The position numbers and the translations under genes were made by a program. From Spirodela intermedia (taxonomy: Eukaryota > Streptophyta > Magnoliopsida > Alismatales > Araceae), in NCBI GenBank assembly GCA_902729315.2, contig LR746268.1, positions 5,501,501 through 5,565,500 on the forward strand: DNA of 64,000 nucleotides, written 5' to 3'. The notes below the pieces were generated by a model, which worked only from the letters and a program-made list of their open reading frames with translations, was not told the DNA's origin and made no database searches. Below are positions 13,208 to 26,591 of the stretch, one piece after another. Positions within the stretch are counted from its first letter, which is position 1, and the number at the start of each line of letters is the position of its first letter.

Positions 13208-14686
13208 CGCCGCTACTTCCCCTACCCACCCACGACGCGAGAGAGAGAAAGCGAGAGAGACGGAGAGAGAGAATAGACACTGACTGAACCGAGAGAGACG
13301 GAGAGAGAGAATAGACACTGACTGAACCGTCAACTAGTCCGCCGCGTCTCCGTTGGGGGAGATGCGATCAATTTTTAGACGGCTCGCTGAAGTCCACTGG
13401 ATCAGGACCTTCTGATCAGCGGAGCCCTTCCACCACCGATCGGCTCACTGGAGCTCCCAATGGGAAGCTGCCGCGTGGCTCTTCCTCCGTCCCCATCGTC
13501 ACTTGATCGGGAAATATTAATAATGTTTCGTGATTGGCATCTCAATATATATATATGATAAATTCATTAATTATCCTTTTTTCCCATGCTTTTAAACCAT
13601 AGAATATACGCGACTTCTATTTTATTATTTTAATTTATTAATAAATTACGATGTAATATCCTTTATTTTCTTCAATTTCTCTGAAATACTCAAGTTGGAT
13701 TAACTCGTATAATGAAATTATTTATGGACGAACTTATATTTATATGCAGCACCAAATCCAGACGCATTTTGTGTGAATTTTGAGTTTAAATCCACTAAAT
13801 GTGTCAAATTTTGGACAAAACCCTGACAACGACGGAATAAAATCGACACCTGCCCGGAAAAATATATTCCCGAGTCATACCTCATCAGCTATTTACGAAG
13901 AAGCAGGGTTTAGGTCAAAATTTAAAAAATAAACAACTGGAAAGTAAGAAAATAAGCGAACGTGGCACATAACAGGGAATTATGGAGCGTTGACCCACGT
14001 TGACCCCCACATTTCTACCGATACTCTTCAAGGGATCGGACGAAGTCAATCGTAAACTTTTTCGACCAGAGGATGCGTGATCCATGCATCGCAGATGGTT
14101 CCCGCACGACGAATAATTTCATAAATTATGGGAGGACTCCACTGCAAGGGTTTAGGGTTTCTCGGAAGCCTCCGGCGACCACGGCGGTTCTCGGAAGCTC
14201 ACCGTGCTCGTTTCTGGCAAGGAAGCGGAGGCGTGCTCGGAAGGGTTTGACCGGCGCCGCCGCCGTCATCTCGCCGTGAAAGGGTCCTTCTCACCGGCAC
14301 ACATGGGGGATGACCGAGGGCAGCGGGATTCCTCCGCCCCTCGCTGCGACGGTCAAACAGTGGCAGCACGGGGCAATAGACGAAGGGATGACGGAAGGAT
14401 TGGCACCTCCGTCGTCACGGTTACGAAGCGGGACTGCGAAAGGCGGCGACTTTCGCCACCGCCCGCGCCGGTAGCCCGCTGTTTCCACCGCCCACGATGA
14501 CAGTGAAGGCCCCGTTTTGGGGGGCAACGTGATGATATTCCCTACGCCGGTGGGTGGAATCGTCGTTGCCACCTTGCTGCTGACGAAGCCTCCGGTCTAT
14601 TTATACGCCGCCGGAGGCTCACCCTGCAACGAAGGGTTGAAAATCCCCCAGCTTGAGGAGGAGGGGGAAGCCTAAGAGACTTCCCC
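13208..14686. promoter_or_regulatory. divergent intergenic region between the GT29 and HMA-like genes
   Basis: About 1.5 kb separates two head-to-head start codons, so both promoters should lie here. The left half (13.5-14.0 kb) is AT-rich. The right half (14.1-14.65 kb) is GC-rich with overlapping open frames on both strands and no recognisable domain. A telo-box-like run (AGGGTTTAGGGTTT) lies at about 14147-14160. I place no exact promoter element. Confidence 0.45.
13252..13327. repeat. perfect 38-bp tandem duplication upstream of the GT29 start
   Basis: Two identical 38-bp units (13252-13289 and 13290-13327), each starting CGAGAGAGACGGAGAGAGAG, sit 45 bp upstream of the GT29 ATG, probably in its 5' leader. 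Identity of the copies suggests a recent duplication, or an assembly effect. Confidence 0.9.
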
Positions 14687-14748
14687 ATGGAGCGAGTCTC
14701 CAACCAGGCCCTCAGATTCGCCGAGAACCTGACACTACCCACGGTATG

Positions 14749-14813
<65 letters not shown>

Positions 14814-15399
14814 TCTCTGTCGGGGAAGGTGGTCATGTTTTCCGGCGAGGACGAGCTGAGGGTCGAACAGGGAGGAAAGAAGAGGAGAGAGATAATCAGA
14901 TTCAGTGGCTGACGCAAAAAGAATCAGAAGCTCCTCCGACCAGATGATCATGCCACCATAGTTCTCAGCGAGTTGTGTTTGCTTCCTCGCAGGTCCAGGT
15001 GATCGTCATGAAGGGGAGCACGGGGTGCGGCAGCCGCCGGAGCAGAGTCTCCCAGCTGGTGACCAGGATGAACGGTGAGGGTCAACTCCATCCCGCCTCT
15101 GGGTCCTTAATTCTGCTTGAAAGACTACCCAAAACGGGAAGGCACCTGCGTTTCCACGGTTAACCCGTTTGATGAATGGCGTAAGCTCACGGCTGTCAAT
15201 GGCGGGTTTTGTTTCAGAGGGGCTGCTGGACTACGCGGTCGACCTCCGAAGGAAGGAGGTGGTAGTGAGGGGGGTCGTGGACGTCAAGCGAGGGAGCTCC
15301 TCTCCGCCGCCGCCGCGGCTCGGCCACGCCGGTGGGATGAAGAAGCTCTCGGGCTTCTTTGGTTCTTTCAGGTGCATCATCTGCTCCGGCGGGATGTAG
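14687..15399 (+). CDS. small heavy-metal-associated (HMA)-like domain protein without the CxxC site
   Basis: Three exons (14687-14743, 14993-15074, 15218-15399) with clean GT-AG borders and matching phases give 106 residues. After a 19-residue lead, residues 20-66 follow the HMA pattern: strand VQVIVMKGS, helix RSRVSQLVTRM, strand LLDYAVDLRRKEVVVRGVVD. The metal-binding loop, normally MxCxxC, is GSTGCGSRR, with one cysteine only, so classic Cu/Zn binding is unlikely. The tail is Ser/Pro-rich and ends FRCIICSGGM; that CxxC is outside the fold. Plants have many such degenerate HMA proteins, used as protein-interaction modules. The fold call is by pattern only and the function is unknown. Intron 1 contains a long (CT)n run. 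The gene converges on the alpha-mannosidase gene. Confidence 0.7.
14755..14818. repeat. (CT)n microsatellite in intron 1 of the HMA-like gene
   Basis: About 26 CT units, becoming impure (CTTTCT) at the right end, start 11 bases after the exon 1 donor. Confidence 0.97.
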
Positions 15400-15555
15400 C
15401 TGTTGTTCGTACTGTGTATAGCCTCGAACAGTCAAAAGTTTCCCAGATACAGGATGCCATTAACGCGTCGAGCTCCTGGTTCTCCGAGAAATCGACTAAC
15501 AGCTCAGCGCAATCTCCATGGTTCTCCAATGCCCACAGTTCTACAATGCACTTGG

Positions 15556-15590
<35 letters not shown>

Positions 15591-15707
15591 CTGAAGTTAG
15601 GGAGAGTTTACTTAATGTACTTTGAACCCTGGAGCGTTGAAGTGGCATCGTTCACTCGATGCGACGTAGAGTGGAGCCTAGAGAGAAAGAAAGGGCCCTG
15701 CTTTCAT
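15400..15707. other. convergent 3' spacer with a (GA)n microsatellite
   Basis: The HMA-like gene ends at 15399 (plus) and the mannosidase ends at 15708 (minus), so this 308-bp stretch holds both 3' UTRs. A (GA)n run of about 14 units is at 15559-15587. The plus-strand open frames crossing it are shadows of the mannosidase last exon. Confidence 0.7.
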
Positions 15708-16041
15708 TCAGGGATCAACCACTTCAAGGAAGGAGATGTAACTGAAATTGATCAGGAATGTGCGGATCTCCATGGGACCCAACTCCACCAGGAGCTTGGA
15801 AGGATCAACCGGCCTGCCCCTCACAGGCGGTTCCACATCCAACGAGCCCTCCACCTTCCATACGAGCCTCTTCTTCTCCATTTCTCCCCTCTCTTGATTC
15901 GCAGAGAGGTTCGTCTCCACTATCTTCACTATCTGAACACAGCGAGAAGAAGACGACCGCGTTAGAAATCAAACGGCCCAGGCAACCCCATCGTCCACCC
16001 CCCCCCGTCTTGGGGCTCGAAGGTAAGCCCAGAGAGCCTCT

Positions 16042-16097
<56 letters not shown>

Positions 16098-19000
16098 CCT
16101 CCCTCTATCTGTATCTGGCTAGAGCATTGAGTTGAGTTGGTGGGTTTACCTTCCTGTGGAGAAAGAGCTTGGTGAGGTCCACCTTCGCCGTCCTCGAAAG
16201 ATCCTCATCCTCTCCGGCCTATCAGGTTACACGACGAATTATTGAAAAAATAGAAGTGCAATTGTTCTGGATCATATGCGGGCCCAAGGCCAGACGATTC
16301 CCTGCAAGTATTTCGACCACCGTTCAGTTACTTTGGGGGGTCAAAGTCGTACCTCATAAAGATGCGCGAGGCGAAGGAGAACGCTGCCGTCTTCGAGAGC
16401 CTGTAAATGCAGCAGCCATTGACAGCACAATGCGTATATTAAGCATGCAGATTGGCAGGCGAATCAGGATTCAGTATGCACGAGTTATAACACGAAATGT
16501 GATGATATTAAAAGAAAGATGTATTATTTTTCTACCAAAAGAAGAATCTGTGTCCACAGGAAACAAGAATCACCTCAGTGGATGAACGAAGAAGTATAGA
16601 ATCAAGCAATGTTCTGAATAAAAAAGAAAAAAATGGAAATTCCCTAGCGGACCTGGAGGGTAATCAATGCCACGTTATCAGGTAAGCTGTAGGACGCATC
16701 CATGGCTGTGAATGTGGGTACATGGGATTTTGTCCAATCAGCTCCATTCTGAAAATGGGTAGCATTAATCCAGTGATTATCCCTGGGCCATTTAAATAAA
16801 GTTTTCAATTTTATATAGTTTACCTGCTCTGAGAATGCTATAAGCAGAGGAGAGTACACCTCCTGCCCTTGCGACCTACGCCACTTGGCGCCATCCCCCA
16901 AAGGATCAATCCTGACATAGAACTTCCCTGCGGTCTAACATAACGCAAAGAATGAATCTTTCAGATCAGATCTTAACACTGGAAGATTTAATTCCGGAGG
17001 TTCATGAGAAACATTTACACAAATGAAGAAAAAAAAAAACTTAATAAGCCATAACTTCAAAGATTACCAGCTCATTTACCATGCACAACTTTTTATGAAT
17101 AATTATGAGACTGAAAAAAAAAAACGATTTATGGGGGCACACATACTATTAATCCTGTGCAGTCTTCATGAGCACAAACAGTCTCGTTCAGTGCCTCTGC
17201 AACTCCTCGGCCATCATCGTGCAGCAATCGGCTGCATTATGAGATTAAAATGAAGGGTAAGAATCCCGCACCGATATTTTTTAGCATGAATTTGAGAGCA
17301 ACGAATAGTTGATAATTCCGCATTTATCAAACGAAGTTTGGAGGGGAACCCACCGATGGAGCATCAACTCTATTTGACCATCTAAAATACTGGAGCCTCC
17401 AACAGAACGATCCACCAACACTGAGAATTCCGTGGTGTTATCCGTCATGTAAATTCCTAGATTAATCTGAAATCATGGAACAAATTGTCAGCTTGCTTTA
17501 TCTTGCTCAGACCAGAATCATAATGAAAGAAGGCATACGAGAGAACTTTTGAAAAAAATAAACAAATAAATATACATTTTTGTTTGAAAAATCCTCCTAG
17601 AAGATGAAGACTTACAGGATAATAATTTCCAGCGACGGGTTGATTCACTTCTAGATCCCAATCTGATCTATAATCTCGAATCTGATTTGAAATCACGAGT
17701 TATGTTAGTACAACCATTAAAATGAGCTACTTGCAGAAAACCCCATCAGATGCTCAATCGATAATATGATTTGTGTGAATAAATAATTTCGTTCCCTAGT
17801 GTGTAGTCCTTTGCCTTCAAGTCAGCTGAACCGCGTTTACAGAGGCAGATAATATGATTATATGGTTCAGATTTATCAGCATGGTTCAGCAATTTCTTCA
17901 AACTATCTCATTATAGGCAACACGTGAGCTTGTGATACCAATTAAGACAGAAACGGCCACAGAAGCATAGACGATCTTCCCTACTCCGGGAGGAAATTTA
18001 CACCAGGAAATGGGGAAAATTGTACACAAGTTAAAGGAAAAAGAAGAAGAATGAGAGCATACCCTTTTGATGAAATCTCGTCCATTAGAGTCTGTGTAGA
18101 ATGTTTTCTCACTTCTCACATTACTGGTAATTTGAGTAACTACTTCTTTCCCAACTTCATCGTCAACAGGAATAGGGCCAACCTACCATTCATAGCAGTA
18201 AGAGTATCATATCAGAGTTCACAATATACCACTTTTCTATGGAATATGGTGTATGTATTCTGAAAATTTCGTATGGCCGAATATAGGCACCAGCCGAATA
18301 CTCACAATAAATTCGATTTCTGCATGCTCCCTTCCCCTATATAATCTGGTGATCTGCATATATTCATAAATATCTGTGGTTAATTTTGTCACTTCTAAAG
18401 CCAAAGCAATAACCTGTTAATAATAAAAAGTGAAGACTTTAATCATCGTCATTATCTTGTTGTGACCTAATATTATTCATCAGAGCTTAAGTGACCTAAT
18501 ATTATGATAAGAATGCACGAAGAGAGTTGACTCATAATATTCTGCGACTCGAAAGAATCCAGATGGTGAATGAATAATATTTGCTGACAACTGCTCACAG
18601 CAATAAGTAATATCCCACAGAAATGAGAAGCAGACAAAATCATATATTGGATCAAGCGGCCCTGTTCTATTTTATAATTACCTCGATAACCACTCTCATT
18701 GTCTATTATTTTGTCAATTACTTGAAACACAGTACTGATCTGATCAACATCAGCCAAATAGAAATCATGCAAGAGAGATCATTCAACATATACCTCTACA
18801 TCCCTTATTCTTTTCAATATCAATGTGGTGATATTCACTAGCAATAAATTATCTTAACGACATTTTCTACTCATAAATTTCTGAACACAGAAGGAAGACA
18901 CTCTAGTATCTGGTAAAATATCAGATTAAAGATCACAGCTAAGCTTAAAAAAAAACAAATCTAGAAAATAGATTCCCCCTTGTTTCATTTTTTAAAATTT

Positions 19001-22000
19001 TCCCTACATCTCAGCTTAAATAGACATAAAAAAGCGCGTCACATGGTGAAATATATATTTTTTTCTTTCTGGTAACTAATGCGGAAAGCGGACCAAAGTA
19101 CCTGATATATCCACGGATTTATCTGTTGATGTACTTCCTCTAAAATTGGTCCTCGCATTACAGTCAAAGGTACCTACAATAACAAATCATTTTCATGCGT
19201 AAGGAGATAATCATAGCAGTTATCATGTAAAAGAAACCAGATTGAAACATCATAGCGATAGGAAAGGTTATGCAAGAGTACAGAACTTCAGTACCTGTCC
19301 CGAAGGCTGTATTGGAAATGTACCATTTGGGCGAAAGACATATGCTCCAGAGGCCTTAATGAAGCAAAGTTCAGACTTCGAAATGTTAAATTTCCAAAAT
19401 ATGTGAATCATTTTAAATCACAGGCGATTCAGATGAAGAAAATAGGGTATCAGTAAAAAAATAAATTAAAAAAAATAAATGTGTGGGAACCTGATAATCA
19501 GCACCACTCCCATCATCCCCAGGATAATAAATGTAGGATTGATGTATAGTGGTATTAACCTGTATAAGATAAAACACGTCAGTCACAGAGCATTATCAAG
19601 TGAACACTCTGCTCTGCTTCATGAAAAGCGTTAAGAAAAAACAATTAACGATCTCTGCCCACATCAAGTTAGTTCTGTTAATATCAAGCGAACAACGTTT
19701 ACTCAATTGGAATGAACAATCCGGAAGACATGAGGAAAGAAACTTGTTCAGGAGAGATATCAACGTTGAACATTCACATTGTGAGAATCTCACCGAGTTT
19801 CTACTGTTCAAGTAATGGCTCATTTTTCCTTCGTTAAAAACGAGCTTCAAGTTCCCTTGGCCAACTTCTATTACACTTGCACTTTCATGCGTTTCATAAG
19901 TTGTAGACATGACCGGATGCCCTGAAACTGCAATAAGCAATTATTAGCACACACATTATTGCTATCAAAATTGAACATAAAGACGTACCAAGATAGGACT
20001 AGCTAAGTGCGATACCCCAAAAGGAAAAGAAGGCTTGATCCTACCTGATTTTTCAGCGCTTGAAATTATGTATGTACTAAAGCCTAGAGGTGGTACAGAT
20101 ACTGGAAAGACGAGCCAAAACTTTGGGTTGACACCAGGAGAAATGCCCAAGTATGCCATAGTGTGTAATTTTCGGATCTCTAATGAGATGTTCAATATCG
20201 GCAGAAGCTGTGACTCGACAATGCTTCCTTTAGAATCTCTGACAATCACAGATGCACTAATGACCTGTAACCAGTATTGAATTGTAAGATACTAAGAGAG
20301 AACAATCGAAAAAAGATATAAGTTTTCAAGAAACCAAGATCATCGTAATGCTCAGTTCACTTCGGATGCATCTTAGTATGCACGCCTAATCGACAATAAG
20401 GAAACATTCTTGAAGGATGTTTTCTCAGAAATAATTTATTACCCTAATTTTAGACTGGTATAAATTTTGGACAAGTTTAGCATAATAAAGCGGGTGTTTC
20501 AACTAATATTGGCAGACTGCCCAACGTAAATGTTTTCCAGACTTCACCTGTAGTCATTCACTTGCAGAGTACACACAGCCGCCAACACATGGTTAGATTG
20601 AATGGAAAATATGCTCGACTTTGGAGTATCACCTAAATATTCACACTAACCATCAGTGGCTTACCACAAAGGGAAACACCCACTGATGTCTACCTCCCAG
20701 GCAGAACCCTACGGACATGTAACTCACTGGATACTTTCTTCAGCCCAAAAGAGCAGTGGTCCATATCAAGGGCAGCCCAAAGTTCCCTACCCTTCCCCCC
20801 TCCACCTTAGGAGAAATGAATAGCCAACAGTGGTCTCCACCCAAAAGTGAACACCTACTGGCGTCTCCCAAAGGGGAACTTATAGGAGCTGCTCTTGGTC
20901 TTTTCTCTCCTCTTCTTTTTTCCTGGGGAAGGCCACTGTTGGGTAATTTCCCTCTGGGATGCGCGTGGGTTGTAATCTGATCCTTCCCTTATCATATCCA
21001 CATACACACACACATTTGTGCAGGTGGTCGATTGACCGGTTAGAGTGTTGAGTCGCCCTGAAATCTTCTAATTCTGGCATAATGAGCAATTCCCTGTCAG
21101 TCAAATCTGATCTCACTCAGATTGGCCGCTTTCTGGTGTCAATAATACTATTGAAGGATGAACATGGAGGAGCTGAACCCGTGGCTCCGAATGGAGAGTA
21201 GAGGAAGAACCTGCATATCTGAATTTATTGCTGGATACTGTAAAAAATGGACGCCTAAACCAAGCAGTCCAGTGTAGAAAGTATTCATCGATTCACAACA
21301 TAACATTAAACAAATTGGCACGGACAAGATAAACATCTAATTAGTCTTATGAATAAATTAAATTATTTAGGATGCAAAAAATCATAACAAATTAAGCAAG
21401 ATGAAGGACTCACCGGTATTCTAATTACATCCTCTCTATTCCAACCAAGTGAATTGTAGACAAGAACAACCTACAAAACAGTTCAAAATGATGAGAATTT
21501 CCTCAAAAAATATCCACTACCCACATATGGGCTCGCATGCTAAAAATGATGTTTTTGGCATCTCACTCGCATGCTAAAAATAATAAACAGTCTTTGAATA
21601 AGTAAAGATCTGATTATGTTTACCAAATATTTTCCTTGAGATAACTCTACTTCCGACGGTGGGCAGTAACTTATGTTCAAAAGAGGACACTGAAAACGGA
21701 GGCAAATACCAGAACTCGTAAGTGAACACCAACCAGAGTCACATCAAACTATGCAATAACAGTCTCTTCACTTGCCTGCTCAAAATTCGTTGAAGGATTA
21801 GAGCATTTAGAGTTTGATGTTGTGTCTGTCAGGCAAGCAAGTGAAGATGCAACAAGCTTCTCGGCCTACAGAACAACAGACAAGATCCATCAGAGGTACT
21901 ACTAGAGCACACCCTGAATGACTCTGACAAGTTTCTCACCTCCACATAACCAATAGATAATCGCTTAGAATAATCATCAGCTACATGCTGTTTTTCTGTC

Positions 22001-25000
22001 CCAGTAACTGCATCGTGATGTTGAGCGATTGCCAGAGCATCACCCAAGCTGTCCGCTGTGGGTCCTGGGCTCTTTCTTCCTCTAAGGAACTCCAACTGTC
22101 TTGCTGCCTAGAAGCACAGACAACTTTTAGTAAAGGAAACCTTGAAAGTTCAGGAAACCAACCAGTATCAAACTGACAGTATATACTTGGGAGACCCAAT
22201 AGTTACCAAGTAGTAGCTGCTCATTGTTCTCACATATCCCTTAAAGTTAGGTCTACTTGTGAAATATCCAGTCCAGTATGCATTTTCACGATCAGCATAT
22301 CTACAGAAAGTATCTAGTTCAGTATGATCAAAACATGAATAGGCAGAAAAAACAGGAAAAATGTCTGTGCATGTTGTTTCACTAACGGGAAGAAATCTTC
22401 AGTCTTCAAAGGCCAAAATTCTTTCGCTGCATGCTTTGCATCAGTGTATATTGATGGGGTTGAATACAGAGCATTGACACGTCCATCCTGGAAACAAATA
22501 AACCAACGAATTTCCACAAAAAATGGTTATGATAACTTACATGAAAAAGAACAAACTCAATTTATAACCATCAGACAGTCTTCATGGTCTCTGTGAAACT
22601 TCAAGTCATTTTTAAATTTATCGTTTAGAAATTCTAATAAAAACTATAACCCTATCTTCTAATATGTTGGTGTCATCTCGGAACTATGTACAGTTATCAT
22701 CTCAGCAACTAATTAAAGAGGAACAGAGGTTAGGTTACAGAAAGGCCTAATTTTGCAAGAAAAAAAAGGGGGGGAGACAAATAAAGCTCAAAAGACTTAA
22801 CGATTCCAAAATTCTAGTGGAATAGAGCCCTAAAATTTTTCCCCTATCTCAGACATACTCGAGAAGTCAAATTTTCTTACATACATCAAATTATAGACCA
22901 ATAAATGGCGCAAGGGGGAACATCAAAACCTATTTCTAAGAACCAGCGCAATTTCAAATTTTCAACATTCAAAATTTGAGGTGAGAAACATACGAAAATT
23001 TCTCATCAAGTTCACAAAAGACAGAAATGACAGGGGCATGCTGTATCAGTCGAGAATTCACCAAGTTTGTCAGAAAAGAAATATTACCATGTTTACATAA
23101 TGAATGAACTTGTCCAGCTGTCTGAACCATGAGTTAGCATATTGGTACCTAAAATCCGTTCCCATTGTCCACATGATATGATTCGTCCTGGTAATATTGG
23201 CCTAGAAAAGGATAAAAAAACTATTACTAGTAACAATAACAGAGAACGGATATATCCAATGAACCAAAAAGGCAAATCAAAAGCACCATGAAATCTTGCA
23301 TTTATTATATACGGGAATATGAGAGCAAAAGATGAACTGTTAGTCTTTCAGGGTAATTTTTTGAGATTAAAGGATTCAAAAATTAATTAGAAATGCTGCA
23401 AAGCCAATTCAGTCCTTAAAAATCTGACTGGGTCAGATTGGAAAGGTACATTTATTTGACCGAATATATTTTCTTAAAAAATATTAGTAGTTTCAAATGG
23501 CTATCTGTCTTCCATCACATGTAATGAATACCACGTGATTGACTGACCCTTAAAAAGAAGGCATGTGAAATGTTGATTATCTCTATTTTTAGGACAATGT
23601 CAGATAAAGAGTTTTATGTAAAATGTGATCTGCAATAAGGGAAATTTAGACATTGCAAATTTTAGAACAGCCTTATCTAAATTTCGATTGGCCCTGTGGA
23701 TGTAAAATATTATCCGTCGAGTAACCCATTGGCTATTAGATATTTAAATAATCATTCATTATATCTGCAATCGTTCAGAACGTCTTAGTCGAAAAGCTTA
23801 AATTAGACTAGAAAGGCAAATTTACACAATTTTTTGCCATACTGTAGACCCAATCCATCTAATTCTTCTGTCTCAAATAGATTGTCATATAGAAAAATGG
23901 GTCCAATGATGCGGATGGGAAACTTTGGCTGTGTTTTTCACTGCACCAGGATCAGATTCATCCATTTCACATCATAAATAAGGAGAGCCAAGTCTGCCCC
24001 TAAGACTGTAGCGATATGTGTTGCATACAGTACCTGCTGTAGGAACCATGCTGTCATGTAGCATGCAGGTACACTGAATGCACACACTGAAATGAAATTC
24101 AACAGTGAATAAAGATAAAGCATACCTGCGACAATGCAGAAGTGACAAACTCATTCACGCGTTGTTTGACATTGTAGTCAAACAAATCAATGTCATCCTT
24201 CAGACATAAGAGAAGTTATGCCAAATTATTGGCACAGTCACTGAAAAATCCATGAAACAGCGTAGTAGTGAACTAACCTGAATAATTGGGGAGTCATCAT
24301 TAACCTCGTAGTAGAAACCACTTGGAGGTTCATAATTTTTTGGGAAAACACCAGTGAAAATCTAGTCCAGCAGAAAAAGCAGAATAATATATGATATCAG
24401 AGACTATGAAATTTTAGCAGAAAAGGCAGAAGATAATGAAAAATATATATATTTTGAAGAAGAGAAAATTAATTGTATCGATCAAGAAAAATATTAAACA
24501 AGCGCATAAAATAGGTGACTCACATCTGCTGATGAGCCGAGAGTCCGAGAACCCCGCCAAACAACCTCAAGGCTCTTCAAATTCTTTCTTTTTATTCGAT
24601 CTTGGTAATCAATTCGAGAAAAGAAAAGAGCATCAAAACCGACCTGAAAGTAGTTGATGAATAAAGGTTTTCAAACTTCATCCAAGTTTTCCATTATCCA
24701 AAGAAAAAACCATGCTAGCTTCACACTTTGCACATATGATTAAGCAGAAAACAAGATCCTGCCTTTAGCTACAAAGGTAAAAACAGTCCCTTCTTAGAAA
24801 AATTATTATTGAAAAATATTATTCATCAATAATAATTTTCCTAACATTTAATATCTTGGCCCGCACCATGTTGCCTTCTGTGATACAAACTTGTAGGACA
24901 TAACATGGATGCTGGCATTTAATGAAGTACGGCATCACGGACATACCTCTGCACTCAAAAGATAAGCTTGCACTGAAGAATGGCCGAAGGGATCAATCTG

Positions 25001-25844
25001 CCAACCAATCCTAGGAATCTGACCAAATTCCTGTTTGATGAAACGGTGTCCAAGCGTAGTTTGATCGATCATGTCAATGTAAAGGGGCGAGGCCTCATCA
25101 TGCATGCACATACCACCATTTCTTCAAAAAATAAACAAATAAAATAGTGCCAAGAAATTCAATAAGGGTCGAATAGCGATAAAATGATTAATAAGACCGC
25201 GGGAACATAAAAGAATATTATTTTCTCCATGAGTGATAAAATGCTGCGATTACATGAATTCTAACTGGCCTGAGCTGACAAGCCCCTTGACTATGTTTTT
25301 CATCGCATCACTCTGTTGCCGCCACCAACGCTGGAAGAAGGCCTACACAAATGGAAGACGGAATATGCTCAACTCGTCGAGAAATTACGCTGCGAATAAA
25401 TCAAAACAAATAAGCGTTGACCATAATAAAACAGAATATCAAACGCTGTACAAATTTTCACCTGCTCAACGTAGATAAACCTCCTGTTCTTATCGGCCAA
25501 TAAGGCTGAAACCACGGAATCCAAGACGTTCTGAACGCATGCTCCCTTCCAGAACCGCGAAACAAAATCAGAAAAAGGAAGTCTATATGACTAACGAACA
25601 TAAACTAAATCAGCCCAGGAAAAGTCAGCATTACTTGAATGGAATTGTTGGATCCCACGTAATACTGATCGACGGTCTTTAGCCAGCCGACATCATCGTG
25701 GGTGTGGGCGACCAGGTGAACGTTGATCTTATCGGGGACAATCTGCTGCGTGGTGTTGTAGGCGATGTAGATAGAATCCACGAGCGAGAGGGCACCGAGA
25801 AAGAACAGAGTGAAGAGCAGGGCGAGGCCGGATGAAGCCGCCAT
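15708..25844 (-). CDS. lysosomal/vacuolar-type alpha-mannosidase, glycoside hydrolase family 38, complete (29 exons)
   Basis: Twenty-nine exons from ATG at 25844 to the stop at 15708 total 3054 nt (1017 residues), with all phases consistent. The first and last exons are 25635-25844 and 15708-15932. A signal peptide covers about residues 1-24. The GH38 core shows AHTHDDVGW (Zn ligands probably His49 and Asp51), [10 protein letters not shown] (nucleophile and Zn ligand Asp171) and QHHDAVTGT (Zn ligand His412). The family removes alpha-mannose from N-glycans in the vacuole or apoplast. Length and sequence match Arabidopsis At5g13980/At3g26720 (about 1020 residues). Exon 12 (21776-21865) ends at a GC donor, a rare GC-AG intron. 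The divergent neighbour is a TSSC4-like gene, as I recall for At5g13980/At5g13970. No sign of decay. Confidence 0.96.
16043..16106. repeat. (CT)n microsatellite in the last mannosidase intron
   Basis: A long CT run, ending CCCTCCCTCCCT, lies between mannosidase exons 28 (16150-16218) and 29 (15708-15932). On the transcribed strand it reads GA. Confidence 0.97.
20640..20960. other. unusual GC-rich, internally repeated segment in mannosidase intron 14
   Basis: Intron 14 (20265-21413) is mostly AT-rich but carries this distinct block. Two related stretches in it, around 20670-20705 and 20845-20880, share GAACACC/AAACACC, ACTG and CCCA-GG-GAAC elements. It may be a fragment of a non-coding mobile element; no coding capacity or terminal repeats were seen. 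Confidence 0.35.
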
Positions 25845-26549
25845 TCTGGAAGAGAAGCCGAGCTGAGGCAGTAGACGCCTCTAGGAGCTCATTCCAAGAG
25901 ATGAGGAAATTTTTCGACGCAAAAACGCTGAAATGCCTCGAGGGTGATCGGAAGACGACGATCTGGCGCGGAGAAATCGAGCGTATTCCTGATTCTTTCG
26001 CCCGCCACTTCTCGTCTCGGCATTCAGAAGTAGGTGTCAGACTCGGTGGTCACTGAGATTATCAGGAAATGTAGTAGCTTTCTAGGAGGGGCCACTCATC
26101 CCTGTCGCGTAAGGAAAGCCTGGGACTCATCGCACGCGTGTTCGCTGAGGGCTTAAGGTGCTCCGATTAAAGCGGAACTACGAGTATTCTTCGCACTGGC
26201 TTGGGCAAGAACTGGCCGACGCAACACGTGGATACGAAACAGACGGAGTAATCGGATAACTCTTCAGAAGCCTGCGGATACATTGTACCGCTTCAGGATA
26301 AGGTTCGTAAAGACCGAACCAAGTGGGCCCATGAACTGCACCAGCTGACGTACGGAGGATAATATATATTTACGTAAGTCGAACTCACGTGCTACCAACG
26401 ATCTCGTTTTTTTCCCAGATACTTATAATTACCTTTATAAAAAGTATATATATTTATATTTATATTTATATTAGTTTCCAGTCCTCGTCATCGAAGCGCC
26501 CAACACAGGTATATTGATATAGTTTTAGCTTCTCGCATGAACAAATGGT

Positions 26550-26591
<42 letters not shown>

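Noticed and set aside
18353-18430. Extension of mannosidase exon 20 leftwards in sense (open frame [11 protein letters not shown]...)
   Set aside because: Homologues join WISQ directly to ITRVYKG, and the ATATGCAG acceptor at 18354-18355 gives this join in phase.
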